From Pirellula sp. (GTDB lineage Bacteria; Planctomycetota; Planctomycetia; Pirellulales; Lacipirellulaceae): a DNA stretch of 64,000 nucleotides. Positions 28,112 to 37,245 of this stretch are shown piece by piece. Position numbers and translations under genes: made by a program. Every line of letters begins with the position of its first letter. Positions within the stretch are counted from its first letter, which is position 1. Under the pieces are notes generated by a model. That model was given only the letters and a program-made list of their open reading frames with translations, ran no database searches and was not told the DNA's origin. The DNA lies in contig PNKX01000018.1 in the NCBI GenBank assembly GCA_013822725.1, positions 52,354 to 116,353 of the forward strand. Direction: 5' to 3'.

Positions 28112-29047
28112 ATGGCATACAGCGTTGAGCAGTTGTTGGAGCACGAGCATCTTGGCTTGGGAAAAGTCTTAAACGTCGATGGGCACCGCGTCCGCATCCA
28201 TTTTAAAAAAGACCGCTCCGTGAGAACGATGTCGGCCAAGCATTCGCCGCTTAAACCGTCGTCCGTCGAGCACGACCCCTATTTCGACGGCATCAAAGCA
28301 GTCGCCGCCGCTCGGGCAAAGCCGCCAAGCAACCGTTCGAGACCACCGACCGGAAAGCCGAAAGCACCTGCGAAGTATCCCACTCAGCAGGAAGCGGTGG
28401 CCGGCTTCCTCAAAGTGTTTCCGGAAGGCTTCAACGATCTGGATTACTTGGGCGATGGTCCGACGGGGGAACGATCCTACAAGGTCAAAGCCCATAAGCT
28501 ATGGAAGGAGACGCTGAATAGGTCTGAGTTTGAACGGCTGATCGCCGCGGGCAACTTCGAAGAGGCCGTTCAACGTGCGAAGCGAGTCGAGGCGGGCGTC
28601 AATCTCTTGCACCCGCAATTTGAAAGGGCACCACTTTGGGGAGCCGTCCGTGACCCTCAAGCGGCCGAGTCCTTCTCGGGTGGCTTATTCAATCTCATCT
28701 ATGGCCAAGATCCATTTGAAGTAAAGTTTAACCGATTTGCGGCCGTTCTTGATCAGCTGCCGCAGCCAAAATCGTCAACGCTGAAGTGGCCGGCGATGAC
28801 CATCTTTCCTTTCCTCGCACTGCCGACTGAGCACCTGTTCATGAAAGTCGAGGTAACGAAGAAGGCAGCTCAGCGACTTGATGTGTCGCTCAACTACAAA
28901 TCGACCCCGAATTGGTTGACGTACTCGTGCTTGCTGCAATTGGGTCAGCGACTGATGATTGATTTGAAAGACCTTGGCCCGCGAGACATGATCGATGTCC
29001 AATCATTTATCTTCGTCACGGGGCAGGCGAATTATCCAGGCAGCTGA
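28112..29047 (+). CDS. Hypothetical protein with DUF3553-like N-terminus, divergent partner of the DUF262 gene
   Basis: A 311-residue protein. Residues 1-45 (HEHLGLGKVLNVDGHRVRIH, then FKKDRSV) resemble the small DUF3553/SH3-like module found in nucleic-acid-binding proteins. A Pro/Lys-rich linker (PPSNRSRPPTGKPKAPAKYP) follows, then about 220 residues with no motif I recognise. The ATG at 28112 begins the conserved-looking part; the open frame to 27881 crosses the divergent promoter region. It is transcribed away from the DUF262 nuclease with a 221-base shared upstream region, and both lie between imperfect direct repeats, suggesting a two-gene cassette. It could be a modification-sensing or immunity partner; this is inference. 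Confidence 0.6.
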   Translation: MAYSVEQLLEHEHLGLGKVLNVDGHRVRIHFKKDRSVRTMSAKHSPLKPSSVEHDPYFDGIKAVAAARAKPPSNRSRPPTGKPKAPAKYPTQQEAVAGFLKVFPEGFNDLDYLGDGPTGERSYKVKAHKLWKETLNRSEFERLIAAGNFEEAVQRAKRVEAGVNLLHPQFERAPLWGAVRDPQAAESFSGGLFNLIYGQDPFEVKFNRFAAVLDQLPQPKSSTLKWPAMTIFPFLALPTEHLFMKVEVTKKAAQRLDVSLNYKSTPNWLTYSCLLQLGQRLMIDLKDLGPRDMIDVQSFIFVTGQANYPGS

Positions 29048-29631
29048 ACTGCCATGCGTCGACAGTGACTAGACGATAACGTCTGTTCGTCCCGATTGAA
29101 CGTAATTCAGTGTTAGCTCAAATACTCCAATTATTCGCGCAAACTTTTTGCGGCGAGTCGTTGGCTCCAACAGCAATCCATAATGAGGTTAAGGAATTCG
29201 ACCCACAGTCGTGTGCTTGGGGAGCCTGCCAGTACATGTGTTTGTCGCGTCGCGTCGGGCACACTCGGAAACAGAAGTACATTATCGATGCAATGGTTGC
29301 GATTTGCATGCGCGTAGACTTGGTACATAGCTCCCTCCGACCCCGTTTTTCGCATCAATGAAGTCGCTAGTCAGACGCATCTGCTGACTGCCAGTTTCCT
29401 GGAGAAGAAAGGGCAGGGTATTGCTTACTTATGCCCAGCAAAAGGCCCGACTCCTTTCGGCGATCTCCTTCGCTTAATCCTTCTCAAGATACGTGACATG
29501 CTTGACAATCTTGACATCCTTCCTGCTTTCTCCAAGGCGACTGGACGTTATCCAATCAGCAAAGCCTGAATCCGTTCAAGCTTCAAATGCTGACTAGTGC
29601 AAAGAAACTCGCACCAATTAAGGCACCTCGA
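29048..29631. other. Intergenic region holding the right flanking repeat
   Basis: 584 bases with no convincing gene. Apart from the repeat at 29390-29447 nothing recognisable is seen. Short frames in 29110-29361 on both strands lack start signals and coding character. Confidence 0.4.
29390..29447 (+). repeat. Imperfect direct repeat, right copy flanking the DUF262 cassette
   Basis: Matches 25120-25177 in blocks (GCCAGTTTCCTGG, GAAAGGGCAGGG, AAAGGCCC). It is slightly degenerate in the TTTCCT/AGGAAA hairpin. Confidence 0.5.
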
Positions 29632-31170
29632 TCACCGCTGAGCTGATCTTGCCTCTGGAACGAGTCCACTTCCTAGGTTAAGCGTTCCCACATGGGCAGC
29701 TGGGTTACCGCAAGGTCCTTGGGCTGAAACTTGTGCGTCGCCTTCTGAATGTGGCTCCGGTTCAAGATGGTCAACATTGTCAAGGTTGTCAGGTATAGGG
29801 GCACTTTCTCCACAGTCGTCTTTGGCCGTATTCTTCCATTGCCACGAACGGCCAACTTTATCTGAGCGAACGCCATCCATATCGGCCTTTGCTAGGTCTA
29901 AGGTCTTTTTGGAAATGCCCTTCTCCTTTGCTGCTGCCACCATCTCATTTGCACTTACTTCCCCAGACTCAAGTTTTTCTTCAATTAGTGCGTGGGCTTG
30001 TTCTAATTTTTTTAACTTGCGTTTAGTACGTGGTGGATCGCATTTTGTGACGCCCGTATCTGTGATCTGAAATGCCAAATCTTCCGGCCTTTTTGAGAAA
30101 TTGCACTTCTCGCAGCGTACAACGATCGTCTGGGGCTTATCTGTCGGCCTTTCCAAAGTAATGACTGAGCGGGCGAGCGCCACGATTGCGCTAGACCCTC
30201 TAAGTGTGGGCTTGCCGAATTTGGGATTTGCGTGCGGTTTACCTAAATGGTGAATTGCAATAACTGCAATTCCAAGCTCTTGAGCCAGAGTGGCAAGACG
30301 ATGCATCACTTTGTACATTTGCCCGCTGTCATTCTCATTGCCTTTATGAGCGTTCCTTAACGAGTCGATTACGATCAATTGCACATCCTCCAATTCCGCT
30401 CGCTCGCGAAGCCTCTCGACATCATCCTCCTGCTCAATGTTAATGCCATCGAGTTCATGGTCGCCGGGAACGATAATTTCCTGCGGATCCATTCCCCACT
30501 GATGGAGTCTGTCGACGTTTCCCGCATGAGTAGCTTCGGTGTCGCACCACAACACTTTGCCCTTGCATGGTGCTTGCGTTCCGTCAAGAAATACTTCGCC
30601 TTCGTTGACTGCTCTCACAATTGATGCGAGTGCAAAGGTTGATTTTCCGACTCCTGGGTGAGCACCAATCAAAGTTACGAATCCTTCTGGAATCCAGCTT
30701 TCCCAAAGCCATTTAACACCCCCGACGATTTTCTCAACGTCCGCCATTGTTTTAGCCGACGCGGGATCAGGAGATGATAGGTCGAAGGTGTCGAATGCCT
30801 TCAGCACCTCAGTCTCGTTCGATTGCGTTATCTCTGCGACGAGTCGACTGAGTGTCTCCCGAATTGACTCGGTTGGCACTTCTTTGAGCAATGCAACAAT
30901 TGACTTGTAGTCTTCCGGCATACGTGCGATTAAGCCGAGATCCAGAGTTCTTCCAAGTTCAATTTGCTTCGCGACCCATGCGAGCCGTCCATCAGTCAGT
31001 TTTCCTCCGCGTTTCACACGACTTATTAAGGTTGGCGACGTGGGGATATTTCGGCTTTGTTCATTATCCGAATTTGCTTGTACTGCCTTGGGTTCGCTGG
31101 CAAATGCAGGACGAAACTGAGAAGGAGTACAGAAATCGGGGTCAATGTCAGGTGTCATGTTGGGGTCCAT
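29632..31170 (-). CDS. RepA-like AAA/RecA-fold ATPase of an integrative element
   Basis: A protein of about 512 residues from ATG 31170. After an N-terminal helical region it has a RecA-like ATPase domain: Walker A in LIGAHPGVGKST, Walker B in VQLIVIDSLRNA, sensor HHLGKPHANP and the arginine-rich TLRGSSAIVALARSVITLER. This is the RepA/AAA_25 hexameric helicase family used by plasmids and integrative elements to start DNA replication. The C-terminal part (KRKLKKLEQAHALIEEKLES, then KKTLDLAKADMDGV) is a winged-helix-like segment. It lies directly downstream of a DUF1580 gene, the usual planctomycete arrangement. The longer open frame to 31398 overlaps that gene and is less likely. Confidence 0.8.
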   Translation of the reverse strand: MDPNMTPDIDPDFCTPSQFRPAFASEPKAVQANSDNEQSRNIPTSPTLISRVKRGGKLTDGRLAWVAKQIELGRTLDLGLIARMPEDYKSIVALLKEVPTESIRETLSRLVAEITQSNETEVLKAFDTFDLSSPDPASAKTMADVEKIVGGVKWLWESWIPEGFVTLIGAHPGVGKSTFALASIVRAVNEGEVFLDGTQAPCKGKVLWCDTEATHAGNVDRLHQWGMDPQEIIVPGDHELDGINIEQEDDVERLRERAELEDVQLIVIDSLRNAHKGNENDSGQMYKVMHRLATLAQELGIAVIAIHHLGKPHANPKFGKPTLRGSSAIVALARSVITLERPTDKPQTIVVRCEKCNFSKRPEDLAFQITDTGVTKCDPPRTKRKLKKLEQAHALIEEKLESGEVSANEMVAAAKEKGISKKTLDLAKADMDGVRSDKVGRSWQWKNTAKDDCGESAPIPDNLDNVDHLEPEPHSEGDAQVSAQGPCGNPAAHVGTLNLGSGLVPEARSAQR

Positions 31171-31213
31171 TAATGGTTGAAATTGCGGGTTGGAAAGAGA
31201 GGGCGTCGATTGA

Positions 31214-31537
31214 TCAGATGCCGGCTGCGTCCAGTACACTTTTAGCGTGCGGGCTGCTGCATACGCGCTTGCGAACATTTCCGTCGACCTTGTTGAGCGG
31301 CACACACGTTTGAGAAGCAATGATCGGCGACTCGTGAACGTCGATAGCGTCAACAAAGTCCTGCAGAGCTTCCTTGCTGGTGTACCTAGTCCCTCCAATG
31401 AGACAGGTTTCCAGCTTTACCCCCCGCACACCGCGCATCCGCCAGCGGTGCAACGTCGAAATGTGAGGGCGGCCAGGCAGCCAACGAGCAGCTGCCTGTA
31501 GAGTCAGAAGTGACTCAGAATCAAGGTGAATGGCCAT
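31214..31537 (-). CDS. DUF1580-family excisionase-like HTH protein
   Basis: A 107-residue protein with the DUF1580 pattern LTLQAAARWLPGRPHISTLH, then RWRMRGVRGVKLET and GGTRYTSKEALQDFVD. This is a MerR/excisionase-like winged-helix fold almost confined to planctomycetes and usually found next to RepA-like and integrase genes. It probably binds the element's att or origin DNA and controls excision or replication. Its stop lies 44 bases before the ATPase start, so they are likely one transcript. Confidence 0.8.
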   Translation of the reverse strand: MAIHLDSESLLTLQAAARWLPGRPHISTLHRWRMRGVRGVKLETCLIGGTRYTSKEALQDFVDAIDVHESPIIASQTCVPLNKVDGNVRKRVCSSPHAKSVLDAAGI

Positions 31538-31631
31538 CGCTTTCTCCTGTGAGTTCGGGGGAAGCGAAGTGCTTCTCCCCAGATCACAAGATGGCGATGT
31601 GCTGTTGGCTTATCCAAAGCCAATATTGGGC

Positions 31632-32447
31632 TTACTCAAGCCAAGCCTTATCAGCCAATCGTGAACCACTATTGCTGGTTACAATCAGCTTATAAACCTC
31701 AGGCAAGTTTCTTTTCAGTCTATCCCGAATTCTCGTGACACGTGGGTCGGACTCGAAAAAATCTGGCCGAGCTCGCGCGATTTCCGGGGCGCTCTTAAAG
31801 GCTCCTGGGCGTGTCTTAATTAGCTCTTCAAGATAGATCGCGGTTTCAAGATCGATCGGCGACTTGATGTCATCTAGTATTACGAAGCTCGCTTTCGAGG
31901 TGATATCCGTTTCCACTGACATCCTGCACTGCGGGAGATGCGGTGCAGACCCGCCCTTTAACATGCACTGCGCCTCTTCGCGGAGACATTGCAGATACAC
32001 TAGCCATTTATCGGAGTACACAATTGCTGGGCCGCCGTCAGTGTCGACGCAACGAAGCTTGCTCCGCCCCAATTCAAATCCTCCCTCGATCGGTTGATGA
32101 AGATCGTGAAATGCCGCAATCTCGCATTCCTTCAAGGCAGCCACCACCGCTCCGTCGAGCTTCGCAAACTGTTTTTTCTTTTCCAGTGACAATGGCGCCT
32201 TGGTCCGTGATAGATCCTTCTGTATTTCGTATTGGTATTCGACTCCGTTGGCTTGAGCAAATGACACTAGCGCGTCGATCGACTCGATCAGGCGCTCAAG
32301 TGAATTAGCGGCAATGGCCACGGCATTTCCCTCGGAGTATTTGACGGTTTCTGACGGCCCACTCCTAGCGTAGCGGTGGGAGTGCGGTTGTGGAACGCGC
32401 ACTTGTGAAAGGGGACGACAATGTTCCAAATAGTACTTCCGTGGCAC
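31632..32447 (-). CDS. Hypothetical element protein between integrase and DUF1580 gene
   Basis: A 271-residue protein, mostly helical and charged, with no motif I recognise. Notable stretches are NSLERLIESIDALVSFAQ, GGPAIVYSDKWLVYLQCL and a C-terminal helical part (TRIRDRLKRNLPEVYKLI). The middle segment DGAVVAALKECEIAAFHDLH could be part of a small regulatory fold. It lies in the conserved integration/replication block of the island and is transcribed with it, so a role in element maintenance is likely. The N-terminal ~35 residues are low-complexity and a later start is possible. Confidence 0.55.
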   Translation of the reverse strand: MPRKYYLEHCRPLSQVRVPQPHSHRYARSGPSETVKYSEGNAVAIAANSLERLIESIDALVSFAQANGVEYQYEIQKDLSRTKAPLSLEKKKQFAKLDGAVVAALKECEIAAFHDLHQPIEGGFELGRSKLRCVDTDGGPAIVYSDKWLVYLQCLREEAQCMLKGGSAPHLPQCRMSVETDITSKASFVILDDIKSPIDLETAIYLEELIKTRPGAFKSAPEIARARPDFFESDPRVTRIRDRLKRNLPEVYKLIVTSNSGSRLADKAWLE

Positions 32448-32623
32448 GCACGGTCAGCGCGAGGTAATGTTCGCATAGAGAGGTAGATTCAAAAATACAG
32501 CATGAGGCAGAGAATCTAGGGAGTCACCGTAGACGCGAAAGAGGTCCTATACACGTGTATTACGCCAACATCCATATTCCCCTCAACAATAGGTAGGTAG
32601 GGGAGGCACAACCGCGATGATAC

Positions 32624-33802
32624 TTAGCCCACGCTACCCATGATGTCAGCGGCTTTTTTCCGGTTCGCTTCAGCGTAGATTTGCGTCACGTCCGCCCTCG
32701 AATGTCCCAATATGACTTGAGCAGCCTCTAGACCAAACTTCTCACGGATGCGAGTAGCTGCCGTGTGTCGCAGTTGATGCGGCGACCAATGGGCAACTTT
32801 GGCTTTCTTGACTGCGTATGCAATTGCTCGTCCGTAGCTCTGGGAGGTATATCTTTCCCCAGGAAACTTCAATGGCCGCTGCTTCGCCGTCCGCTTCATT
32901 TGGCTAGGAGTCATCGGAGACCTTCTTTGCTCCCGCCGCGTTGCGTTCCGCTCTGCAAGTGCATCTTTAGGGCTGAAGATGAAGGCCGTAGGATCGGACT
33001 TGAGGAAGGCCGAAAGCAGTTCTTGAGCCTGCGGTCCCAGGAAGATAACTCGCTCTTTGCCCCGATACAGAGTCTTGTGGAACTGTGGACGGTATTCCCA
33101 ACTGGTGCCTTTTTGCGTGATATCGCAGCCTCGCATTGAGGTAACTTCCCCGCTTCGCATTCCAGTCAGCACCTGAAGCTGAATCATCGTCCAGACTTGA
33201 CGCGACATGAGGCCTTCCACAGCCCCCACTAGGGCCTCTGAGACGGGTTCAACCGGAGCGGTCTCCCGAGCCGCAGTGCGACCTAACTTCAATCCTGCAA
33301 CCGCCTGGAGGCCTTGGAGGACACTCGGAGAAACCAGCTCGTTCTCCACGCCCCATTTGAATACTCGTTTGATCCGTCCAATTTGCTTATTGACGTGCGA
33401 CCTAGCGAAGTCGGCTGAAATGAACTGTTCTCTAACGGTCTTTAACGCCAAAGGTCCAAACGATTCCACATCAGTCCTGCCATAGAGCGACCTAAGGGGC
33501 TTCATCGCTTGGCGGTAAGCATCGACTTCCTTTGTAGGGAGTCCGTCTAGGCCCTTGTAGTAGCACTGTGCGTGCTCCCAGAAGGCTGCAAGAAGCTCCT
33601 CCATCGAAATGGGAGCTTGCTCCTGCTTGACCGTTCGACGGCCATTGGCGAGCCATTCAGCAATCAGACGATCGTACTCGTCTCTGCTGGCCTTGGATCC
33701 ATGCGGACCTAGGTAATGGTCATTGCCGTTGAGAGTTACGACAGCTTGCCCAGAAGCCTTGTGGCGACGATACGAGGGCAGAGAGTTGATGAGCTTCGGC
33801 AC
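32624..33802 (-). CDS. Tyrosine recombinase/integrase of the tRNA-Arg island
   Basis: A protein of about 392 residues. An N-terminal arm-binding-like region (YRRHKASGQAVVTLNGNDHY), a SAM-like core-binding domain, and a catalytic domain with all expected residues: Arg in LTGMRSGEVTSM, His-x-x-Arg in SPHQLRHTAATRI, His in ILGHSRADVT and Tyr in QIYAEANRK. The GTG at 33802 is chosen because AGGAG lies eight bases upstream and because the stub at 17.7 kb starts at the same residue. A leader palindrome (33826-33849) precedes it, and the tRNA-Arg 3' end lies 121 bases beyond the start, the expected site of action. It appears functional. Confidence 0.92.
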   Translation of the reverse strand: MPKLINSLPSYRRHKASGQAVVTLNGNDHYLGPHGSKASRDEYDRLIAEWLANGRRTVKQEQAPISMEELLAAFWEHAQCYYKGLDGLPTKEVDAYRQAMKPLRSLYGRTDVESFGPLALKTVREQFISADFARSHVNKQIGRIKRVFKWGVENELVSPSVLQGLQAVAGLKLGRTAARETAPVEPVSEALVGAVEGLMSRQVWTMIQLQVLTGMRSGEVTSMRGCDITQKGTSWEYRPQFHKTLYRGKERVIFLGPQAQELLSAFLKSDPTAFIFSPKDALAERNATRREQRRSPMTPSQMKRTAKQRPLKFPGERYTSQSYGRAIAYAVKKAKVAHWSPHQLRHTAATRIREKFGLEAAQVILGHSRADVTQIYAEANRKKAADIMGSVG

Positions 33803-33825
33803 GGTGCAAACTCCTAATCTGAGGG

Positions 33826-33849
33826 CCAAAACGGTATGTACCGTTTTTC
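33826..33849. promoter_or_regulatory. Palindrome in the integrase leader
   Basis: Perfect 9-bp arms AAAACGGTA and TACCGTTTT around TG (33828-33847), 25 bases upstream of the GTG start (the wider 24-bp frame quoted here matches the other two copies). The same palindrome type occurs before the integrase stub and the HNH gene. Confidence 0.55.
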
Positions 33850-33920
33850 CAACTGATTCTGAGCTGCACTGCCGACCATCGGCAGGTAACGTAAATGCTT
33901 AATTCAGCTAAACTTAGGAC

Positions 33921-33966
33921 AGTACCCGCGACTGGATTCGAACCAGTAACCTTCGGCTTCGGAGGC
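33921..33966 (-). repeat. Attachment site within tRNA-Arg (right end of island)
   Basis: These 46 bases are repeated exactly at 17891-17936. They cover the 3' half of the tRNA plus two bases beyond the discriminator. Confidence 0.9.
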
Positions 33967-33996
33967 CGACGCGCTATCCAATTGCGCCACGCGGGC
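33923..33996 (-). tRNA. tRNA-Arg, anticodon CCG
   Basis: 74 bases fold as a standard cloverleaf: acceptor GCCCGCG/CGCGGGT (one G-U end pair), D arm GCGC/GCGC, anticodon stem TCGGC/GCCGA with loop CTCCGAA (anticodon CCG), T arm ACTGG-TTCGAAT-CCAGT and discriminator A. CCA is not encoded. It reads CGG codons for arginine. It is the integration target of the stacked elements. Confidence 0.95.
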
Positions 33997-34241
33997 TCAG
34001 CGGTATCCCATCAGCCGACAGCATTGCGAGCGAAAGCGAACGATGGTCGTTGCCCGCCGGAAGTCGGCAAGCCAATAACCTACCCCCTCGGACCTTCGCT
34101 GACAACGCCCGCCGTTTTAAGGCGGAAAACGCCGGCTCGCCGCGACGTTCAAATGCTTCGTGAGAAGTCACGCTAACGTCGGCGACATGAACTAGCGATG
34201 GCGCGATCGGCGACCAAGCGGGGGAGTCCTGCTCCGGAGAT

Positions 34242-34685
<444 letters not shown>

Positions 34686-34697
34686 ATTACGCTCAGC

Positions 34698-34955
34698 CTA
34701 CTGAAACGTCCGCAAATCGACCGCTTCGTCGGGCAGCATCACGGGGATTTCGTCGATGATCGGATAAAGCAAATCGCCCGCAGCGCGGATCAGTCCGCCG
34801 TCGAGCGGCTTTTCAAATGTCTCGCCCGCGACACTCTTCAGTTCGCCGGCGGCGATGGCGCGATTGAGCTTGGCGACCAGTTCCGCGTCGGCCAGATGGA
34901 GCTGCGAGCGGTCTTGCGGGCAGCGGAGGATTTCAATCAAGTGGTCGGCGATCAT
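34698..34955 (-). CDS. Trm112-family small protein
   Basis: An 85-residue protein with the Trm112/YcaR pattern: LIEILRCPQDRSQL at the start and LLYPIIDEIPVMLPDEA at the end. Family members are small zinc-ribbon-like partners that stabilise methyltransferases. Only one Cys of the usual pairs is present, so metal binding may be lost. It is co-directional with the HIT gene. Confidence 0.85.
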   Translation of the reverse strand: MIADHLIEILRCPQDRSQLHLADAELVAKLNRAIAAGELKSVAGETFEKPLDGGLIRAAGDLLYPIIDEIPVMLPDEAVDLRTFQ

Positions 34956-35217
34956 CGCGGAGCTCGCTAGCAGCGGTCGGGGCAGGGGAGGGCGGCGTCA
35001 ACCAAGCCAAACAGGGGGCGAGCCGCGTCGCCTCACATTCTAAGCCGCTCGCCGAACGGCTGCTAGCGTCGCCGCGTCCCCATCCCACTGAAGCTCGCCA
35101 ACCCCTGCGACCGATACCATTCTGTAACTGCGCGGCGAAGGACCGCTGCGCAACGTGCGGCGCGCATCGAACGGGCCGGCGACGACTTGGCCAAGGCTGG
35201 CCGAGGGGGATTCTCTG

Positions 35218-35958
35218 ATGGACATGCGACGTGGGATTTGGGCGACGCTGGCCCTCGCGGCCGCCGCTGTCGGCGCAAACTCGGCGAACGCCCAGCAGCC
35301 GGAGTACATCGACAAGGACGGCATTCGCTATCAGGTCATCCAGCGTCAAGTCCCGACGCAAGTTCCGATCACTGAAATGCGTTCGCAGGAGCAAACCACC
35401 TACCGTCAGCAGGTCACTACCGAGAACGTCCAGCACCAGCAGGTTTATCACGTTCCGGTCACGCAGTATCAGGTCGTCTCGCAACTTCACAATCGCTGGA
35501 ATCCCTTTGCCGAACCCTACTGGACCCACCATTACGAGCCGGTGACCACTTGGCAGCAGCAAGTCGGCACAGTGCAGATTCCGGTGAGCAAAGTAGATGT
35601 CGTTCCCGAGACACGTACCGTTCAACAGCCGATCACCACTTGGAAGACCGTTAACAACACGATCACTGAGCACCGCGCCATTGGCCCGACGCCCAACGGC
35701 CCCGGCGCCAACACGATGATGGCCGCCGCGCCGTCTCAAAACAACGCAGCGTCGGCGACGCTGCAGCCTGTTCAATCACCACCGGCAGCTCGCGTCGCGT
35801 CGACGAACCAACTCGGCGGCACGCAACTTCAGAGCGACCCGCCCCGCTACGGCGCCGGCAATGCAAATTCCACTTGGCAGCCGCCGACTACCGCCGCTCC
35901 TATTCCGCAGACCGCCACGAATCCCGCACCGGCGCCTGTGTCGAACCCACGATACTAA
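35218..35958 (+). CDS. Secreted Gln/Pro/Val-rich hypothetical protein
   Basis: A 246-residue protein with a signal peptide (MDMRRGIWATLALAAAAVGA, cut after NAQ). A repetitive mature region is built on alternating Val, Thr and Gln (IQRQVPTQVPITEMRSQEQT; HVPVTQYQVVSQLHN; TWQQQVGTVQIPVSKVDV), and a disordered Pro/Ala/Asn-rich end follows. Similar V-x-V-T-Q-Y-rich envelope proteins are common in planctomycetes, function unknown. ATG 35218 or 35224 begins the signal peptide; the upstream frame is not convincing. Confidence 0.65.
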   Translation: MDMRRGIWATLALAAAAVGANSANAQQPEYIDKDGIRYQVIQRQVPTQVPITEMRSQEQTTYRQQVTTENVQHQQVYHVPVTQYQVVSQLHNRWNPFAEPYWTHHYEPVTTWQQQVGTVQIPVSKVDVVPETRTVQQPITTWKTVNNTITEHRAIGPTPNGPGANTMMAAAPSQNNAASATLQPVQSPPAARVASTNQLGGTQLQSDPPRYGAGNANSTWQPPTTAAPIPQTATNPAPAPVSNPRY

Positions 35959-36034
35959 AGGTCTCCCCATTTCAGCCCACGGTTCTTTCGGGGGCTGTCA
36001 CCACACCGGTAGGCGTTGTCCTGCGGTGCGCTAC

Positions 36035-36053
36035 CCCCTGGCGGAGCCAGGGG
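36035..36053. repeat. Intergenic palindrome (CCCCTGGC type)
   Basis: Arms CCCCTGGC and GCCAGGGG with GGA loop. It sits inside a GC-rich boilerplate repeat whose relatives lie at 38908-38926 and 40062-40238. Confidence 0.5.
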
Positions 36054-36162
36054 CTGCGAGAAGCGTCGACCGACTCTGGCGGCGCCTCATTCATTTCGCG
36101 TCCGGATGGAGTAAACTGATCGACTCACCACCGAGTCACTCAGTCCCATCCCAGGCGCCCCG

Positions 36163-37101
36163 ATGAAGTCGCTCCTCCTATCTGCCGCCCCGCTCTTGAT
36201 CGGCGCGCTGTCGGCGACCTTCGCTGTCGTCACCCTTGCCCCCGTCGTTCACGCCGAGGAACCTGCCGTGGAAGTCCGCTACGAATACGGCCCCGACTCC
36301 GTTCGCAAAGAGGGCGTGCCGCAAGGGACGATCACGGAGCACGTCTGGGGCGATAGCAAGATCTTCCCCGGCACGCTCCGACGCTATTGGATCTACGTTC
36401 CCGCACAATACGACGCGGCGAAGCCGGCCGCGTTGATGGTCTTTCAAGACGGCCACGCCTATAGCCGCGAACGTGGCGAGTTCCGGACCCCGATCGTATT
36501 CGACAATCTCATCCACGAAGGCGCGATGCCGGTCACCATCGGCGTCTTCGTCGATCCCGGCACGACTCAGCCCGAACTCCCGCCGAAGCCAGGGTGGGAA
36601 CCGAAGCCCGAAAATCGCAGCGTCGAATACGATACGCTCAGCCCCGACTACGCCGACTTCCTCCTCACCGAGATCCTGCCCGAGGTGAAGAAGACGTACA
36701 ACATCACCGACGACCCCGACGGCCACGCCATCGGCGGCATCAGCAGTGGCGGCATCTGCGCGTTCACGGCTGCATGGGAACGCCCCGACGCCTTCCGCAA
36801 AGTCCTGAGCCACGTCGGCAGCTTCGCGAACATTCGCGGCGGCGACCGCTACCCGGGTATGATTCGCAAGGGGCACGACAAACGTCCCATGCGAATCTTT
36901 CTCCAAGACGGCAGCCACGACCTTGACAATGCCCACGGCAACTGGTGGCTCGGTAACTTGCAAATGGAAGCGGCGCTCAAGTTCGCCGAGTACGACTACA
37001 AATTCGTCCCCGGCGAAGGCGCCCACAACGGCAACCATGGCGGCACGCTGATGCCGGAGTCGCTGCGGTGGTTGTGGCGGGATTACAAGTTGCCGGAGTA
37101 G
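36163..37101 (+). CDS. Secreted esterase of the enterochelin-esterase/esterase D alpha-beta hydrolase family
   Basis: A 312-residue protein with a signal peptide to about residue 31 (VVHAEE). It has an alpha/beta-hydrolase core: [27 protein letters not shown], the nucleophile elbow [11 protein letters not shown], and the catalytic His in GAHNGNHGG near the end. Relatives cleave ferulate-like or carbohydrate esters, or act as putative esterases in polysaccharide degradation. It is exported, with a free N-terminus and no PEP-CTERM. It stands alone, with no obvious polysaccharide genes beside it. Confidence 0.85.
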   Translation: MKSLLLSAAPLLIGALSATFAVVTLAPVVHAEEPAVEVRYEYGPDSVRKEGVPQGTITEHVWGDSKIFPGTLRRYWIYVPAQYDAAKPAALMVFQDGHAYSRERGEFRTPIVFDNLIHEGAMPVTIGVFVDPGTTQPELPPKPGWEPKPENRSVEYDTLSPDYADFLLTEILPEVKKTYNITDDPDGHAIGGISSGGICAFTAAWERPDAFRKVLSHVGSFANIRGGDRYPGMIRKGHDKRPMRIFLQDGSHDLDNAHGNWWLGNLQMEAALKFAEYDYKFVPGEGAHNGNHGGTLMPESLRWLWRDYKLPE

Positions 37102-37245
37102 CGGGCACCCCCCTCTTTCAAAAAATACGGTGATTTTCGCCGCGTTCGATGAACCGCGCCCCCTCCGCGCGCGACTATCCTACCGAATCAGCCGGAGGAC
37201 CGTCCCATCGAACGTACCAGCCAACAGATCCGTGACGAACTGCTC

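Larger units (their letters stand above)
17891..33966. mobile_element. ~16-kb integrative element in tRNA-Arg(CCG)
   Basis: The element is bounded by perfect 46-bp direct repeats of the tRNA-Arg 3' end. The intact tRNA is on the right, with the tyrosine integrase just inside that end. The DNA is visibly AT-richer than the flanks. From right to left it holds integrase, a conserved hypothetical, DUF1580, RepA-like ATPase, DUF262/DUF1524 protein with divergent partner, broken HTH and HEAT-Mrr genes, and two dockerin-bearing surface proteins. There are no conjugation genes, so if mobile it would move as an integrative mobilisable or satellite-like island. Integration keeps the tRNA functional by restoring its 3' end. 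Confidence 0.85.
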
